From Hyphomicrobiales bacterium (lineage in GTDB: Bacteria; Pseudomonadota; Alphaproteobacteria; Rhizobiales; Rhizobiaceae), in assembly GCA_900467745.1 (NCBI GenBank), contig UBQW01000013.1, positions 1 to 64,000 on the forward strand: DNA of 64,000 nt. The letters are read 5' to 3'. The position numbers and the translations under genes are program-made. Shown here in pieces: positions 37,832 through 47,184 of the stretch. Below the pieces are notes generated by a model. The model was not told the origin of the DNA and made no database searches. It worked only from the letters and a program-made list of their open reading frames with translations. Within the stretch, counting starts at the first letter, position 1. Every line of letters starts with the position of its first letter.

Positions 37832-38203
37832 TCAGCCTGTATGCGAGACGATGTTCACGAGGGTGCCAAAGGGATCCCGGACATAGAAGCGTCGTACACC
37901 CCAGGGCTCATCTGCCGGCCCGTAGGTGATTTCGAAACCGGCGGCGCCCATGGCTGAAAATGCCTCATCGACGTCATCGACTTCGATCGACAGGCCCGGC
38001 ACGGGTGTTCCGGAGCCGCCTTCGCTGGCAACGCTCATCTGAACCGCCATCTGCTGGTCGGAGCCATAGGTTGCTATCCAGCCGTGATCCATCAGCAGCT
38101 TAAGGCCGAGGATGTCCTGATAGAAAGACCTGGCGGCCTTCTGATCGATGGTCGCGATATTGGCGACAATTCGTTTGACCTGCATACGGGGCTCCCGGCT
38201 CAA
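37832..38203 (-). CDS. VOC family protein (glyoxalase/bleomycin resistance fold)
   Basis: A 123-residue single-module pair of the vicinal oxygen chelate fold. It starts near ATG 38203; the in-frame M-Q-V-K-R-I-V-A-N-I start at 38185 fits the family better. R-S-F-Y-Q-D-I-L-G-L-K-L-L-M-D-H and R-R-F-Y-V-R-D-P-F-G-T-L-V-N-I-V are the typical first-helix and last-strand segments. Ligand unknown. It stands alone between the MFS carrier and ndvA. Confidence 0.83.
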   Translation of the reverse strand: MSREPRMQVKRIVANIATIDQKAARSFYQDILGLKLLMDHGWIATYGSDQQMAVQMSVASEGGSGTPVPGLSIEVDDVDEAFSAMGAAGFEITYGPADEPWGVRRFYVRDPFGTLVNIVSHTG

Positions 38204-38240
38204 GTTCCGGATTATCTAGACGTGCGGCCTGTCAGGCAAG

Positions 38241-38272
38241 AAAAAAGCCGGATGGCAGAACCATCCGGCTTC
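38241..38272 (-). terminator. Rho-independent terminator of ndvA
   Basis: On the minus strand AAGCCGGATGG and CCATCCGGCTT pair perfectly around TTCTG, followed by a run of six T. Confidence 0.93.
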
Positions 38273-38296
38273 GATCGTTTTCGGGAAGCGCCTGTG

Positions 38297-40060
38297 TTAG
38301 GCGGCTTCGGTCGTGTGTGCCTTGCGGACTTCCTCGTCCGTCAAGATACCGCTGGCGCGGAGCAGTGCGGCGAAGCGGCCGTTGCTCTGGCTGAGTTCGT
38401 CGAAGCTGCCTTCTTCGACGACGCGGCCGTTGTCGAGGAAGAGAACCTTGTCGGCCTCGCGAACCGTCGACAGACGGTGGGCGATGATGAAGGTGGTGCG
38501 GTTCTGACGAAGATTGTCGATCGCAGCCTTCACGCGGTTTTCAGTTTCGACGTCGAGCGCGCTCGTCGCCTCGTCCAGCACCAGGATCGGCGCATCCTTG
38601 AGGATGGCACGGGCGATGGCCACACGCTGGCGCTCGCCACCCGAAAGCCTGTTGCCGCGTTCGCCGACATGGGTGTCGTACTGGTCTTCGCGGGTCTCGA
38701 TGAAGTCCGCTGCAGCGGCAGCTTCAGCCGCACGGCGCATGTCTTCATCCGAAGCGTTCTCCCGGCCGAGGCGAATGTTGTCGCTGATCGAGCGGTTGAG
38801 CAGGCCTGCGTCCTGGAACACGGTGGCGATATAGCGACGCAGCGACTTGCGGGTGATCTTCGTCGTATCGTGGCCGTCGACGAGGATCTGGCCGCTGTCG
38901 GGGTCATAGACGCGCTGCAGCAGGTTGATCATCGTGGTCTTGCCCGAGCCGGTCGGACCGACGATCGCAACCGTCTGGCCAGCCTTGGCGGTGAAGGACA
39001 CGTTGTGCAGGCCCTGGGCCGTGTTGCCGAAGCGGAACGACACGTTGCGGAACTCGACTTCGCCCTTCACGTCGGTGATGTCGGCGTTGCCGGCAGGCTC
39101 CTCGCGGTCGCGGACCGAGTCTTCGAGAGCATAGAAGTCCTCGAGCTTGGAACGGGCCTCGAAAATCTGCGAGGCGAACTGGCGCATCTGGTCGAGACGC
39201 GAGATCAGGAGGTTGGCAAAGCCGATGAAGGCAATGACGTCACCGATGCGCAGCTCGCCGGCCTGGACCATGACGGTACCGATGACGAGAATGATCATCA
39301 TGGCGATCGTCGAGGCCATGCGGTTCATCGCGCCGGCCAGCGCCCACCAGTCGAGAACCGGGTACTGGGCCTGCAACAGGCGTTCGGTGAAGGACTTCAG
39401 GGCCTTGGTTTCAGCTTCGATACGGTTGTAGCTGTGCAGCACCGAGACGTTGCTGATCGAGTCGCTGACATGCGAGAAAACCGTATGGTAGTGGTTTTCG
39501 ACCGAAGCCTGGCCATCCTTCGTGCGGCTCATGACGAGGCGGCCGATCAACCAGTAGGCGATACCAAGCACGACAAGCACGCCGGACAGACGGACGTCCA
39601 TCGAGATCGCAGTCGGGATGAGGATGGCGATGGCAACAGCGGTCGCGAGGTGGTTGCGCATGAATTCGAGCCAGAGGCCGAACAGCGTCTCACAGGCGCG
39701 CAGCAGCGTATGCAGGGCATTGGACGTGCCACGCTGATGATGCCAGGAGAGCGGCATGGAAATGATGCGGCCGAAAGCTTCCGTCAGAAGCGTCGCGCGA
39801 CGGCCATGCGCCAGACGGTCAGCCTCGCGGGCGACCAGAACGAAGGCGATCGTGTTGAAGACGGCGAAACCGGCCCACATGAACAAGATCGGCTTGACCT
39901 CGCCTTTGCCGGAAATTGCATCTATAATGCGGCCGAAAAGGATCGGCTCGGCGATGGTGATCGCTGCGAGCACGATGTTCGCGATAACGACCAGGGATAC
40001 GCGGAACTTATAGGCGCCAAGATAGCGCAAAGCTCTTGCATAGACCTTGAAAAGCGACAC
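38297..40060 (-). CDS. ndvA: Cyclic beta-1,2-glucan ABC exporter NdvA/ChvA
   Basis: A 587-residue fused permease-ATPase that exports cyclic beta-1,2-glucan to the periplasm, needed for osmoadaptation and nodulation or attachment. GTG 40060 (S-L-F-K-V-Y-A-R-A-L-R-Y-L), behind GAGGAA, gives the normal NdvA N-terminus; ATG 40081 would add seven residues. Residues 1-300 form the six-helix transmembrane domain. The ATPase has G-P-T-G-S-G-K-T-T, L-S-G-G-E-R-Q-R-V-A-I-A and I-L-V-L-D-E-A-T-S-A-L-D. It lies divergent from expR, with pyc beyond, the S. meliloti order. Confidence 0.95.
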   Translation of the reverse strand: MSLFKVYARALRYLGAYKFRVSLVVIANIVLAAITIAEPILFGRIIDAISGKGEVKPILFMWAGFAVFNTIAFVLVAREADRLAHGRRATLLTEAFGRIISMPLSWHHQRGTSNALHTLLRACETLFGLWLEFMRNHLATAVAIAILIPTAISMDVRLSGVLVVLGIAYWLIGRLVMSRTKDGQASVENHYHTVFSHVSDSISNVSVLHSYNRIEAETKALKSFTERLLQAQYPVLDWWALAGAMNRMASTIAMMIILVIGTVMVQAGELRIGDVIAFIGFANLLISRLDQMRQFASQIFEARSKLEDFYALEDSVRDREEPAGNADITDVKGEVEFRNVSFRFGNTAQGLHNVSFTAKAGQTVAIVGPTGSGKTTMINLLQRVYDPDSGQILVDGHDTTKITRKSLRRYIATVFQDAGLLNRSISDNIRLGRENASDEDMRRAAEAAAAADFIETREDQYDTHVGERGNRLSGGERQRVAIARAILKDAPILVLDEATSALDVETENRVKAAIDNLRQNRTTFIIAHRLSTVREADKVLFLDNGRVVEEGSFDELSQSNGRFAALLRASGILTDEEVRKAHTTEAA

Positions 40061-40387
40061 GGCGAATTCCTCTTTGTGCATCTGCGAAATAGCGGATGTT
40101 GCGATGCTACAAAAACCTATCTGAACTGGCGATTAACAAGGCATTCATTGTTGGAATTTCGCCGTCGCGCTCATGCTCGGTTTCATGAGCGGATGCCAGA
40201 TATGGAAAAATTTCTTAGTGAAATGAAAAGGCTCGACATTTAACCCTTGCGTTGTCGCGTCAAACTGGCACAACCATAAACGATATTCTGAACTCTAATT
40301 TAATTGCATCGATAACCGTTCGCTATCGGGGCAAGTCCTGTCGCAGCGGCTTCACTTAAAAGCCTGTGATGGGATGGGGGCATTTTA
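40061..40387. promoter_or_regulatory. Divergent regulatory region between ndvA and expR
   Basis: This 327-bp AT-richer gap holds no credible gene. It must carry both promoters. On the plus strand TTGTCG (40252-40257), a 17-bp spacer and CATAAA (40275-40280) form a weak sigma70-like candidate for expR. A GGGATGGGGG purine tract lies just before the expR GTG. No clear lux-box palindrome was seen. Confidence 0.4.
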
Positions 40388-41131
40388 GTGAATATTCATT
40401 CATTAATTCAATTACTTGTCGTTCTTGAAGAGTGCCGGAAGCCGGAGGCGGTGGTCGAGGAGCTGCGGCACGTCGTCCTGTCTTATGGCTTCGAGTTTCA
40501 TGGGCTGCTCCGGTATCCGAAGCATAGCGAGGATATGACCGGAGCGGTGCTCGCCGGCGAATGGCCCGAGGGCTGGCCGCAGGTCTATGTCAGCAAGAAA
40601 TACATGCTGAGCGATCCGACGATCCGCTATCTGGCTTTCGCGCAACAGCCGTTCCGCTGGAAGGATGGCCTGGCGGCGTTCCGCAAGGATCCGCACTATC
40701 GGCGGATGGAGCAGATGATGTCGGCCGCTTTGGGCTATGGCCTGAAGGATGGCTACACATTTCCAGTGCATGGAAGAAGCGGCGTGCTCGGCTATCTGAC
40801 CATTGGCGGCAAGCCTGTCGATCTGTCTCCGCTCGAAATGACCCTCTTCGATGCGATCGCCAAGCGTGCATTCTGGCGCATTCTCGAACTGCGCGGTGAA
40901 GACGGTTTGGTATCGGACGATCTCTCCGGTGCGGACACGCGGCTCACGCGCCGGGAAATGGAAATCCTGCAATATCTCGCGGAGGGCCTGACGTCGGTCG
41001 AGATCGGCAAGCTGTTGCAGATCTCCAACCATACGGTCGACTGGTACATGAACGGCCTGCAGGACAAGCTGAAGGCAAAGAACCGCCAGCATGCCGTGGC
41101 CGTTGCGTTCCGCCATGGGCTCATCAGCTAG
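40388..41131 (+). CDS. expR: LuxR-family quorum-sensing regulator ExpR
   Basis: A 247-residue regulator starting at GTG 40388. Residues about 10-165 are an acyl-homoserine-lactone-binding domain with the conserved W, Y, D-P and W of the ligand pocket (G-W-P-Q-V-Y, L-S-D-P-T-I-R-Y, F-R-W-K-D) and the G of L-K-D-G-Y. Residues about 180-245 are the LuxR helix-turn-helix (L-T-R-R-E-M-E-I-L-Q-Y-L-A-E-G). No luxI lies in the window, so it acts as a solo receptor. Its place between ndvA and pyc is that of S. meliloti expR, which controls exopolysaccharide and motility. Confidence 0.88.
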   Translation: MNIHSLIQLLVVLEECRKPEAVVEELRHVVLSYGFEFHGLLRYPKHSEDMTGAVLAGEWPEGWPQVYVSKKYMLSDPTIRYLAFAQQPFRWKDGLAAFRKDPHYRRMEQMMSAALGYGLKDGYTFPVHGRSGVLGYLTIGGKPVDLSPLEMTLFDAIAKRAFWRILELRGEDGLVSDDLSGADTRLTRREMEILQYLAEGLTSVEIGKLLQISNHTVDWYMNGLQDKLKAKNRQHAVAVAFRHGLIS

Positions 41132-41250
41132 CTAGTTTAGAGAAATTCGATCTTGCGTCGTCGTGGGAAATTGAACTTTCCGTGACAGCGGGTTAAGACT
41201 CCTTTCGCGGGTGCAGCATTGCCCGTTTTTATGCCGTGAGGAGACTGCAT

Positions 41251-44200
41251 TTGCCCATTTCCAAGATCCTTGTCGCCAACCGTTCCGAAATTGCCATCCG
41301 CGTGTTTCGCGCTGCCAACGAGCTCGGGATAAAAACGGTCGCGATATGGGCTGAGGAAGACAAACTGGCGCTGCATCGCTTCAAGGCGGACGAGAGCTAC
41401 CAGGTCGGCCGCGGTCCGCATCTGGCGCGCGACCTCGGCCCGATCGAGAGCTACCTGTCGATCGACGAAGTCATCCGCGTCGCCAAGCTCTCCGGAGCGG
41501 ATGCGATCCATCCGGGCTACGGCCTGTTGTCGGAAAGCCCCGAATTTGTCGATGCCTGCAACAAGGCCGGCATCATCTTCATCGGCCCGACGGGCGACAC
41601 GATGCGCCAGCTCGGCAACAAGGTGGCGGCCCGCAATCTGGCCATCTCGGTCGGCGTTCCCGTGGTGCCGGCCACCGATCCGCTGCCGGATGATATGGCT
41701 GTCGTCGCCAAGATGGCCGACGAGATCGGCTACCCTGTCATGCTCAAGGCCTCGTGGGGCGGCGGCGGTCGCGGCATGCGCGCCATTCGCGATCCGAAGG
41801 ATCTTGCCCGCGAAGTCACCGAAGCCAAGCGCGAGGCGATGGCCGCCTTCGGCAAGGACGAGGTCTATCTCGAAAAGCTCGTCGAGCGCGCCCGCCACGT
41901 CGAAAGCCAGATTCTCGGCGACACCCACGGCAATGTCGTTCATCTCTTCGAGCGCGACTGCTCGATTCAGCGCCGTAACCAGAAGGTCGTCGAGCGCGCG
42001 CCAGCCCCTTATCTCAGTGAAGCGCAGCGCCAGGAACTGGCCGCCTACTCGCTGAAGATCGCGGGTGCCACCGGCTATGTCGGTGCCGGCACCGTCGAAT
42101 ATCTGATGGATGCCGATACCGGCAAATTCTACTTCATCGAAGTCAACCCGCGCATCCAGGTCGAGCACACGGTCACCGAAGTCGTCACCGGCATCGATAT
42201 CGTCAAGGCGCAGATCCATATCCTCGACGGCTTCGCGATCGGCACGCCGGAATCGGGCGTGCCCGCACAGGCTGATATCAAGCTCAATGGCCATGCCCTG
42301 CAGTGCCGCATCACGACCGAGGATCCGGAGCACAACTTCATCCCGGATTACGGCCGCATCACCGCCTACCGTTCGGCTTCCGGCTTCGGCATTCGTCTCG
42401 ATGGCGGCACGTCCTATTCGGGCGCCATCATCACCCGCTATTACGATCCGCTGCTGGTCAAGGTCACCGCTTGGGCGCCGAGCCCGTCAGAAGCGATCTC
42501 GCGCATGGACCGCGCGCTGCGCGAATTCCGTATCCGCGGCGTCGCCACCAACCTGACCTTCCTGGAAGCGATCATCACGCATCCGAAGTTCAAGGATAAC
42601 AGCTACACCACCCGCTTCATCGACACGACGCCAGAGCTGTTCCAGCAGGTGAAGCGCCAGGACCGCGCGACGAAGCTCTTGACCTATCTGGCCGACGTCA
42701 CCGTCAACGGTCACCCGGAAGCCAAGGATCGGCCGCGCCCGACCGCGGATGCCGCGGAGCCCGTCGTGCCCTACACCAACGGCACGACGATCAAGGACGG
42801 CACCAAGCAGCTGCTCGACACGCTGGGTCCGAAGAAATTCGGCGAATGGATGCGCAACGAAAAGCGCGTGCTGATGACCGACACGACGATGCGCGACGGC
42901 CATCAGTCGCTGCTCGCGACCCGCATGCGCACCTATGATATCGCCCGCATCGCCGGCACCTACGCGCATGCGCTGCCGAACCTGCTCTCGCTGGAATGCT
43001 GGGGCGGCGCCACCTTCGACGTCTCGATGCGCTTTCTCACGGAAGATCCGTGGGAGCGCTTGTCTCAGGTGCGCGAGGCGGCGCCCAACCTGCTGCTGCA
43101 GATGCTGCTGCGCGGTGCCAACGGCGTCGGCTACAAGAACTACCCCGATAACGTCGTCAAATACTTCGTCCGCCAGGCCGCTGCCGGCGGCATCGATCTC
43201 TTCCGCGTCTTCGATTGCCTGAACTGGGTCGAGAACATGCGCGTGTCGATGGATGCGGTCGCCGAAGAGAACAAGCTTTGCGAAGCGGCGATCTGCTATA
43301 CCGGCGACATCCTGAACTCGGCGCGTCCGAAGTATGATCTGAAGTATTATACCGATCTCGCTGTCCAGCTCGAAAAGGCCGGCGCGCATATCATCGCGCT
43401 GAAAGATATGGCCGGCCTGTTGAAGCCGGCCGCCGCCAAGGTGCTGTTCAAGGCGCTGCGTGAGGCGACCAGCCTGCCGATCCACTTCCATACGCACGAC
43501 ACGTCGGGCATCGCGGCCGCGACCGTTCTGGCTGCCGTCGACGCCGGCGTCGATGCCGTCGATGCGGCCATGGACGCGCTGTCGGGCAACACCTCGCAGC
43601 CGTGCTTGGGCTCGATCGTCGAAGCGCTTCGCGGCTCCGAGCGCGATCCGGGCCTCGATCCGGAATGGATCCGCCGCATCTCCTTCTACTGGGAAGCGGT
43701 GCGCCACCAATACGCGGCCTTCGAAAGCGATCTCAAGGGACCGGCGTCGGAAGTCTATCTGCACGAGATGCCGGGCGGCCAGTTCACCAATCTCAAGGAA
43801 CAGGCCCGCTCGCTCGGTCTCGAGACCCGCTGGCACCAGGTGGCGCAGGCCTATGCCGACGCCAACCAGATGTTCGGCGATATCGTCAAGGTGACGCCGT
43901 CCTCCAAGGTGGTCGGCGACATGGCGCTGATGATGGTCTCCCAGGATCTGAGCGTCGCCGACGTCGTCAGCGCCGATAAGGAAGTGTCCTTCCCCGAATC
44001 CGTCGTCTCGATGCTGAAGGGCGATCTCGGTCAGCCGCCGTCGGGCTGGCCGGCAGCGCTGCAGAAGAAGGCGCTGAAGGGCGACGCCCCCTATACGGTT
44101 CGTCCCGGCTCGCTGCTTGAAGACGCTGATCTCGATGCGGAACGCAAGACGATCGAGACCAAGCTGGAGCGCGAGGTCAACGACTTCGAGTTCGCCTCCT

Positions 44201-44715
44201 ATCTGATGTATCCGAAGGTCTTCACCGACTTCGCGCTGGCGTCCGACACCTACGGCCCGGTCTCGGTTCTGCCGACGCCTGCCTATTTCTACGGCCTTGG
44301 CGACGGCGAGGAGCTGTTTGCCGATATCGAGAAGGGCAAGACGCTCGTCATCGTCAACCAGGCGATGAGCGGCACCGACAGCCAGGGCATGGTCACGGTG
44401 TTCTTCGAGCTCAACGGCCAGCCGCGTCGCATCAAGGTTCCGGATCGCGCCCATGGCGCCACCGGCGCCGCTGCCCGCCGCAAGGCGGAGCCTGGCAATG
44501 CCGCCCATGTCGGCGCGCCGATGCCGGGCGTCATCTCCCGCGCCTTCGTTTCGTCCGGCCAGACGGTCAGCGCCGGCGACGTGCTGGTGTCGATCGAAGC
44601 CATGAAGATGGAAACGGCGATCCACGCCGAGAAGGACGGCACGATCGCCGAAGTTCTCGTCAAGGCCGGCGACCAGATCGACGCCAAGGACCTGCTGGTC
44701 ACTTACGCCGGCTGA
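41251..44715 (+). CDS. pyc: Pyruvate carboxylase
   Basis: A 1154-residue anaplerotic enzyme forming oxaloacetate from pyruvate and bicarbonate. TTG 41251 behind GAGGAG gives the family start P-I-S-K-I-L-V-A-N-R-S-E-I-A-I-R; GTG 41236 is the alternative. Residues 1-455 are biotin carboxylase, about 535-840 the carboxyltransferase (T-D-T-T-M-R-D-G-H-Q-S-L), then a middle domain and the C-terminal biotin carrier with E-A-M-K-M-E-T. With the TTG start the biotinyl Lys is residue 1119, the same as in the R. etli enzyme, which supports the start. A bidirectional terminator follows. Confidence 0.97.
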   Translation: MPISKILVANRSEIAIRVFRAANELGIKTVAIWAEEDKLALHRFKADESYQVGRGPHLARDLGPIESYLSIDEVIRVAKLSGADAIHPGYGLLSESPEFVDACNKAGIIFIGPTGDTMRQLGNKVAARNLAISVGVPVVPATDPLPDDMAVVAKMADEIGYPVMLKASWGGGGRGMRAIRDPKDLAREVTEAKREAMAAFGKDEVYLEKLVERARHVESQILGDTHGNVVHLFERDCSIQRRNQKVVERAPAPYLSEAQRQELAAYSLKIAGATGYVGAGTVEYLMDADTGKFYFIEVNPRIQVEHTVTEVVTGIDIVKAQIHILDGFAIGTPESGVPAQADIKLNGHALQCRITTEDPEHNFIPDYGRITAYRSASGFGIRLDGGTSYSGAIITRYYDPLLVKVTAWAPSPSEAISRMDRALREFRIRGVATNLTFLEAIITHPKFKDNSYTTRFIDTTPELFQQVKRQDRATKLLTYLADVTVNGHPEAKDRPRPTADAAEPVVPYTNGTTIKDGTKQLLDTLGPKKFGEWMRNEKRVLMTDTTMRDGHQSLLATRMRTYDIARIAGTYAHALPNLLSLECWGGATFDVSMRFLTEDPWERLSQVREAAPNLLLQMLLRGANGVGYKNYPDNVVKYFVRQAAAGGIDLFRVFDCLNWVENMRVSMDAVAEENKLCEAAICYTGDILNSARPKYDLKYYTDLAVQLEKAGAHIIALKDMAGLLKPAAAKVLFKALREATSLPIHFHTHDTSGIAAATVLAAVDAGVDAVDAAMDALSGNTSQPCLGSIVEALRGSERDPGLDPEWIRRISFYWEAVRHQYAAFESDLKGPASEVYLHEMPGGQFTNLKEQARSLGLETRWHQVAQAYADANQMFGDIVKVTPSSKVVGDMALMMVSQDLSVADVVSADKEVSFPESVVSMLKGDLGQPPSGWPAALQKKALKGDAPYTVRPGSLLEDADLDAERKTIETKLEREVNDFEFASYLMYPKVFTDFALASDTYGPVSVLPTPAYFYGLGDGEELFADIEKGKTLVIVNQAMSGTDSQGMVTVFFELNGQPRRIKVPDRAHGATGAAARRKAEPGNAAHVGAPMPGVISRAFVSSGQTVSAGDVLVSIEAMKMETAIHAEKDGTIAEVLVKAGDQIDAKDLLVTYAG

Positions 44716-44733
44716 TCATCAGTCAATGAATTG

Positions 44734-44761
44734 AAAAAGGCGGCCTCGGAGCCGCCTTTTT
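44734..44761. terminator. Bidirectional terminator between pyc and the amino-acid ABC operon
   Basis: AAAAAGGCGGC and GCCGCCTTTTT form a perfect stem around CTCGGA, with A/T tails on both sides, between convergent transcripts. Confidence 0.93.
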
Positions 44762-44789
44762 CATGTCTGCGTTATCGGGACGTTTGCCC

Positions 44790-45551
44790 TCAGATATCGT
44801 AGGTATGCGCGGCGTTGATCGTCGATATGAAGCGCTTGGTGCGGTCGCGTTCCGGGGCGGTGAAAATGTTTCGCGCGCTTCCGGTCTCGACCACGCTTCC
44901 CGCTTCCAGGAAGACAACGTCGTTGGCGATCTTCGAGGCGAGCCTGAGATCGTGGGTCGCCATGACCATGGTCGTGCCTTCGCTGGCGAGGCGGCCGAGG
45001 ACGTCGACGACTTCGGCGGAGAGTTCCGGGTCGAGCGCGGATGTCGGTTCGTCGCAGAGGAGTACGCGGGGAGAGGGGGCAAGCGCACGGGCGATCGCCA
45101 CGCGCTGCTGCTGGCCGCCCGAGAGCGTCGAGGGCCAGGCATCGGCCTTGTGGGCCATGCCGACCTTGGTCAGGAGCTCCATGGCCCGCTCGCGGGCCTT
45201 TTCCTTCGGCCATTTGAGGACGGTCACCAGGCTTTCCATGACGTTTTCGATCGCCGTCTGGTGGGGGAAGAGCTGGAAATTCTGGAAGACCATGCCGGTC
45301 TGGCGGCGGATCTTCTGGATCGCCTGCCAGCTGGTCTTCTGGCCGGGCTTGAAGGTCAGCGTTTCCTCGCCGAGGCGGATCGTGCCCGCTGTCGGGATCT
45401 CCAAGAGGTTGATGCAGCGCAGGAGCGTGCTCTTGCCGCCGCCCGAGGGGCCGACGAGCGCGGTGACGCTGCCTTCGGGAATGCGGATGCTGATATCCTT
45501 CAGGATGACGGCGTCGCCGAAGCGTTTTTCGATGTTCGATAGCTCGATCAT
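44790..45551 (-). CDS. Polar amino-acid ABC transporter, ATP-binding protein
   Basis: A 253-residue ATPase of the PAAT class. Walker A G-P-S-G-G-G-K-S-T near residue 34, signature L-S-G-G-Q-Q-Q-R-V-A-I-A, and Walker B V-L-L-C-D-E-P-T-S-A-L-D are intact. It overlaps the permease gene by 4 nt and is the last gene of a binding protein-permease-ATPase operon. Which amino acid is carried cannot be read here. Confidence 0.93.
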   Translation of the reverse strand: MIELSNIEKRFGDAVILKDISIRIPEGSVTALVGPSGGGKSTLLRCINLLEIPTAGTIRLGEETLTFKPGQKTSWQAIQKIRRQTGMVFQNFQLFPHQTAIENVMESLVTVLKWPKEKARERAMELLTKVGMAHKADAWPSTLSGGQQQRVAIARALAPSPRVLLCDEPTSALDPELSAEVVDVLGRLASEGTTMVMATHDLRLASKIANDVVFLEAGSVVETGSARNIFTAPERDRTKRFISTINAAHTYDI

Positions 45552-46228
45552 GCGTTTGCCTCCAGCATGCCGCCATAGCGGGCGAAGCGGCGCTCCAGCC
45601 TGACCTGCAGGGCCGAGAGAACTGAGCTTAGGGCGAGATAGATGAGGGCCGCCTCGATATAGAGGATCAGCGGTTCATAGGTGGTAGCAACGATGCGCTG
45701 GGCGGCCTGGAAGAGTTCCGGCACGGTGATGGCTGCCGCGAGCGACGTATCCTTGACCAGCGAGATGAAGGTGTTCGACAGCGGCGGAACGGCAACGCGA
45801 CCGGCCTGCGGCAGGATGGTGCGGCTCATCGCCTGGCGCCAGCTCATGCCGATCGAATAGGCGGCTTCCCACTGGCCCTTGGGGACAGAGGAGATGACGG
45901 CGCGGATGATCTCGGAGCTGTAGGCGCCGATGTTCAGCGTGAAGCCGATCAGGGCGGCCGGGAAGGCGTCAAGCAGGATGCCGATGCTGGGCAGGCCGTA
46001 AAAGATGACGAAGAGCTGCACCAGAAGCGGCGTGCCACGGATCACCCAGACGTAGAAGCGGGCGATCGCCACGAAGGGCGCGGCGCCGAAGAGCCGGGCG
46101 ATCGCGGTGATCAGGCCGAGTACGAGCCCGAAGGTGAAGGACAGCAATGTCAGCGGAATGGTGAAGACCAGCCCGGCCCACAACAGGGGCACGAGCGAAT
46201 CCGCCATCAATTGAAGCCAGTGCGGCAC
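45548..46228 (-). CDS. Polar amino-acid ABC transporter, permease
   Basis: A 226-residue inner-membrane permease with about five membrane segments. The PAAT-type coupling loop E-A-A-Y-S-I-G-M-S-W-R-Q-A and G-T-P-L-L-V-Q-L-F-V-I-F-Y-G-L-P are both present. A single permease suggests that it works as a homodimer with the ATPase encoded immediately downstream. The binding-protein gene is 182 bp upstream across an inverted-repeat element. Confidence 0.92.
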   Translation of the reverse strand: MPHWLQLMADSLVPLLWAGLVFTIPLTLLSFTFGLVLGLITAIARLFGAAPFVAIARFYVWVIRGTPLLVQLFVIFYGLPSIGILLDAFPAALIGFTLNIGAYSSEIIRAVISSVPKGQWEAAYSIGMSWRQAMSRTILPQAGRVAVPPLSNTFISLVKDTSLAAAITVPELFQAAQRIVATTYEPLILYIEAALIYLALSSVLSALQVRLERRFARYGGMLEANA

Positions 46229-46270
46229 GGGCGTTCCCTTTCGCGGGGGTTATCGGTTCGACGTGGAATA

Positions 46271-46388
46271 CCCCTCCGCAACCCCTTCCCACAAGGGGGA
46301 GGGGCTAAGAGGCGGCACCGTGCGTGCAAAGTTAGTCTGAAAGCGCCCAATAAAAAGCCCCTCCGCCTTGCGGGGAGGGGTTGGGAGG
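46271..46388. repeat. Palindromic intergenic element within the ABC operon
   Basis: Two arms of about 33-36 nt (46271-46306 and 46356-46388) are imperfect inverted copies of each other, and each also folds on itself (CCCCTTCCC...GGGGGAGGGG; CCCCTCCGC...GCGGGGAGGGG). About 50 bp separates them. It fills the gap between the binding-protein and permease genes and looks like a REP-type repeat or a transcript-stabilising structure. Confidence 0.6.
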
Positions 46389-46410
46389 AAATCTGCGCTG
46401 TGGCTCAGAC

Positions 46411-47184
46411 TTACTTCGAGACGTCCTGGCCGAAATACTTGTCGGAGATCGTCTTGTAGGTGCCGTCGGCCTTGATATCGACGAGCGCCTTGTTGATCGC
46501 TTCCAGCAGTTCCGGTTCGCCCTTGCGGATGATGATGCCGGAGTGGTCGGCATTCTCTTCCTGTGCGGCGATCTTTACCGGGGCGTCGGGCTTGTGCTTC
46601 TTGAAGTCGAGGAAGGACAGGCTGTCGTTGATGGTGGCGTCGGCGCGCTTGGTCAGTACCAGCTGGATCGACTGGTCGAAGCCGTCGGTGCCGACGAGTT
46701 CGGCGCCGGACTGCTCGGCGAGCTTGCCGAAGTTGCTGGTCAGCGACTGAGCCGACTTCTTGCCCTTGAGGTCGGCGAAGGTCTTGATGCTGTCGTCGCC
46801 GTCGCGAACGATGAGCACGGCCTTGGAGGCGATGTAGGGCTCGGAGAAGTCGTACTTCTGCTTGCGCGCATCGGTGATGCCGACCTGGTTGATGACGGTG
46901 TCGTAGCGCTTGGCGTCGATGCCGGCGATCAGGCCGTCCCACTTGCCTTCGACGAACTCGGCCTTGACGCCGAGCTTGGCCGCGACAGCTTCGCCGATCT
47001 CGACATCGAAGCCGACAAGCTTGCCGCTGGCATCATGGAAGGTGAACGGGGCGTAGGTGCCTTCGGTGCCGATCTTCAGCACGCCAGCCTGCTTGATGGC
47101 GGCGAGGTTTTCGCCGGCCAGTGCCGGCATCAGGGCGGCGGCCTGGATCAGTGCTGCGGTTGCGAGGGTCTTCAGGAGGTTCAT
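46411..47184 (-). CDS. Polar amino-acid ABC transporter, periplasmic binding protein
   Basis: A 257-residue exported protein from ATG 47184; longer upstream starts would add a non-signal sequence. Residues 1-23 form a signal peptide (N-L-L-K-T-L-A-T-A-A-L, A-L-A cleavage). The mature part has I-G-T-E-G-T-Y-A-P-F-T-F and L-V-G-F-D-V-E-I-G-E-A-V-A, the opening of family 3 binding proteins. It resembles cystine/FliY-like members more than glutamine ones, but the ligand is not certain. Divergent from a DeoR regulator. Confidence 0.92.
   Translation of the reverse strand: MNLLKTLATAALIQAAALMPALAGENLAAIKQAGVLKIGTEGTYAPFTFHDASGKLVGFDVEIGEAVAAKLGVKAEFVEGKWDGLIAGIDAKRYDTVINQVGITDARKQKYDFSEPYIASKAVLIVRDGDDSIKTFADLKGKKSAQSLTSNFGKLAEQSGAELVGTDGFDQSIQLVLTKRADATINDSLSFLDFKKHKPDAPVKIAAQEENADHSGIIIRKGEPELLEAINKALVDIKADGTYKTISDKYFGQDVSK

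Noticed and set aside
38084..40243. A 719-codon open frame antisense to ndvA
   Set aside because: Shadow frame opposite NdvA, which has all ABC motifs.
42487..44625. A 712-codon open frame antisense to pyc
   Set aside because: Composition is typical of a shadow frame in GC-rich DNA (His/Arg/Asp-rich, no domain), and pyc on the other strand is certain.
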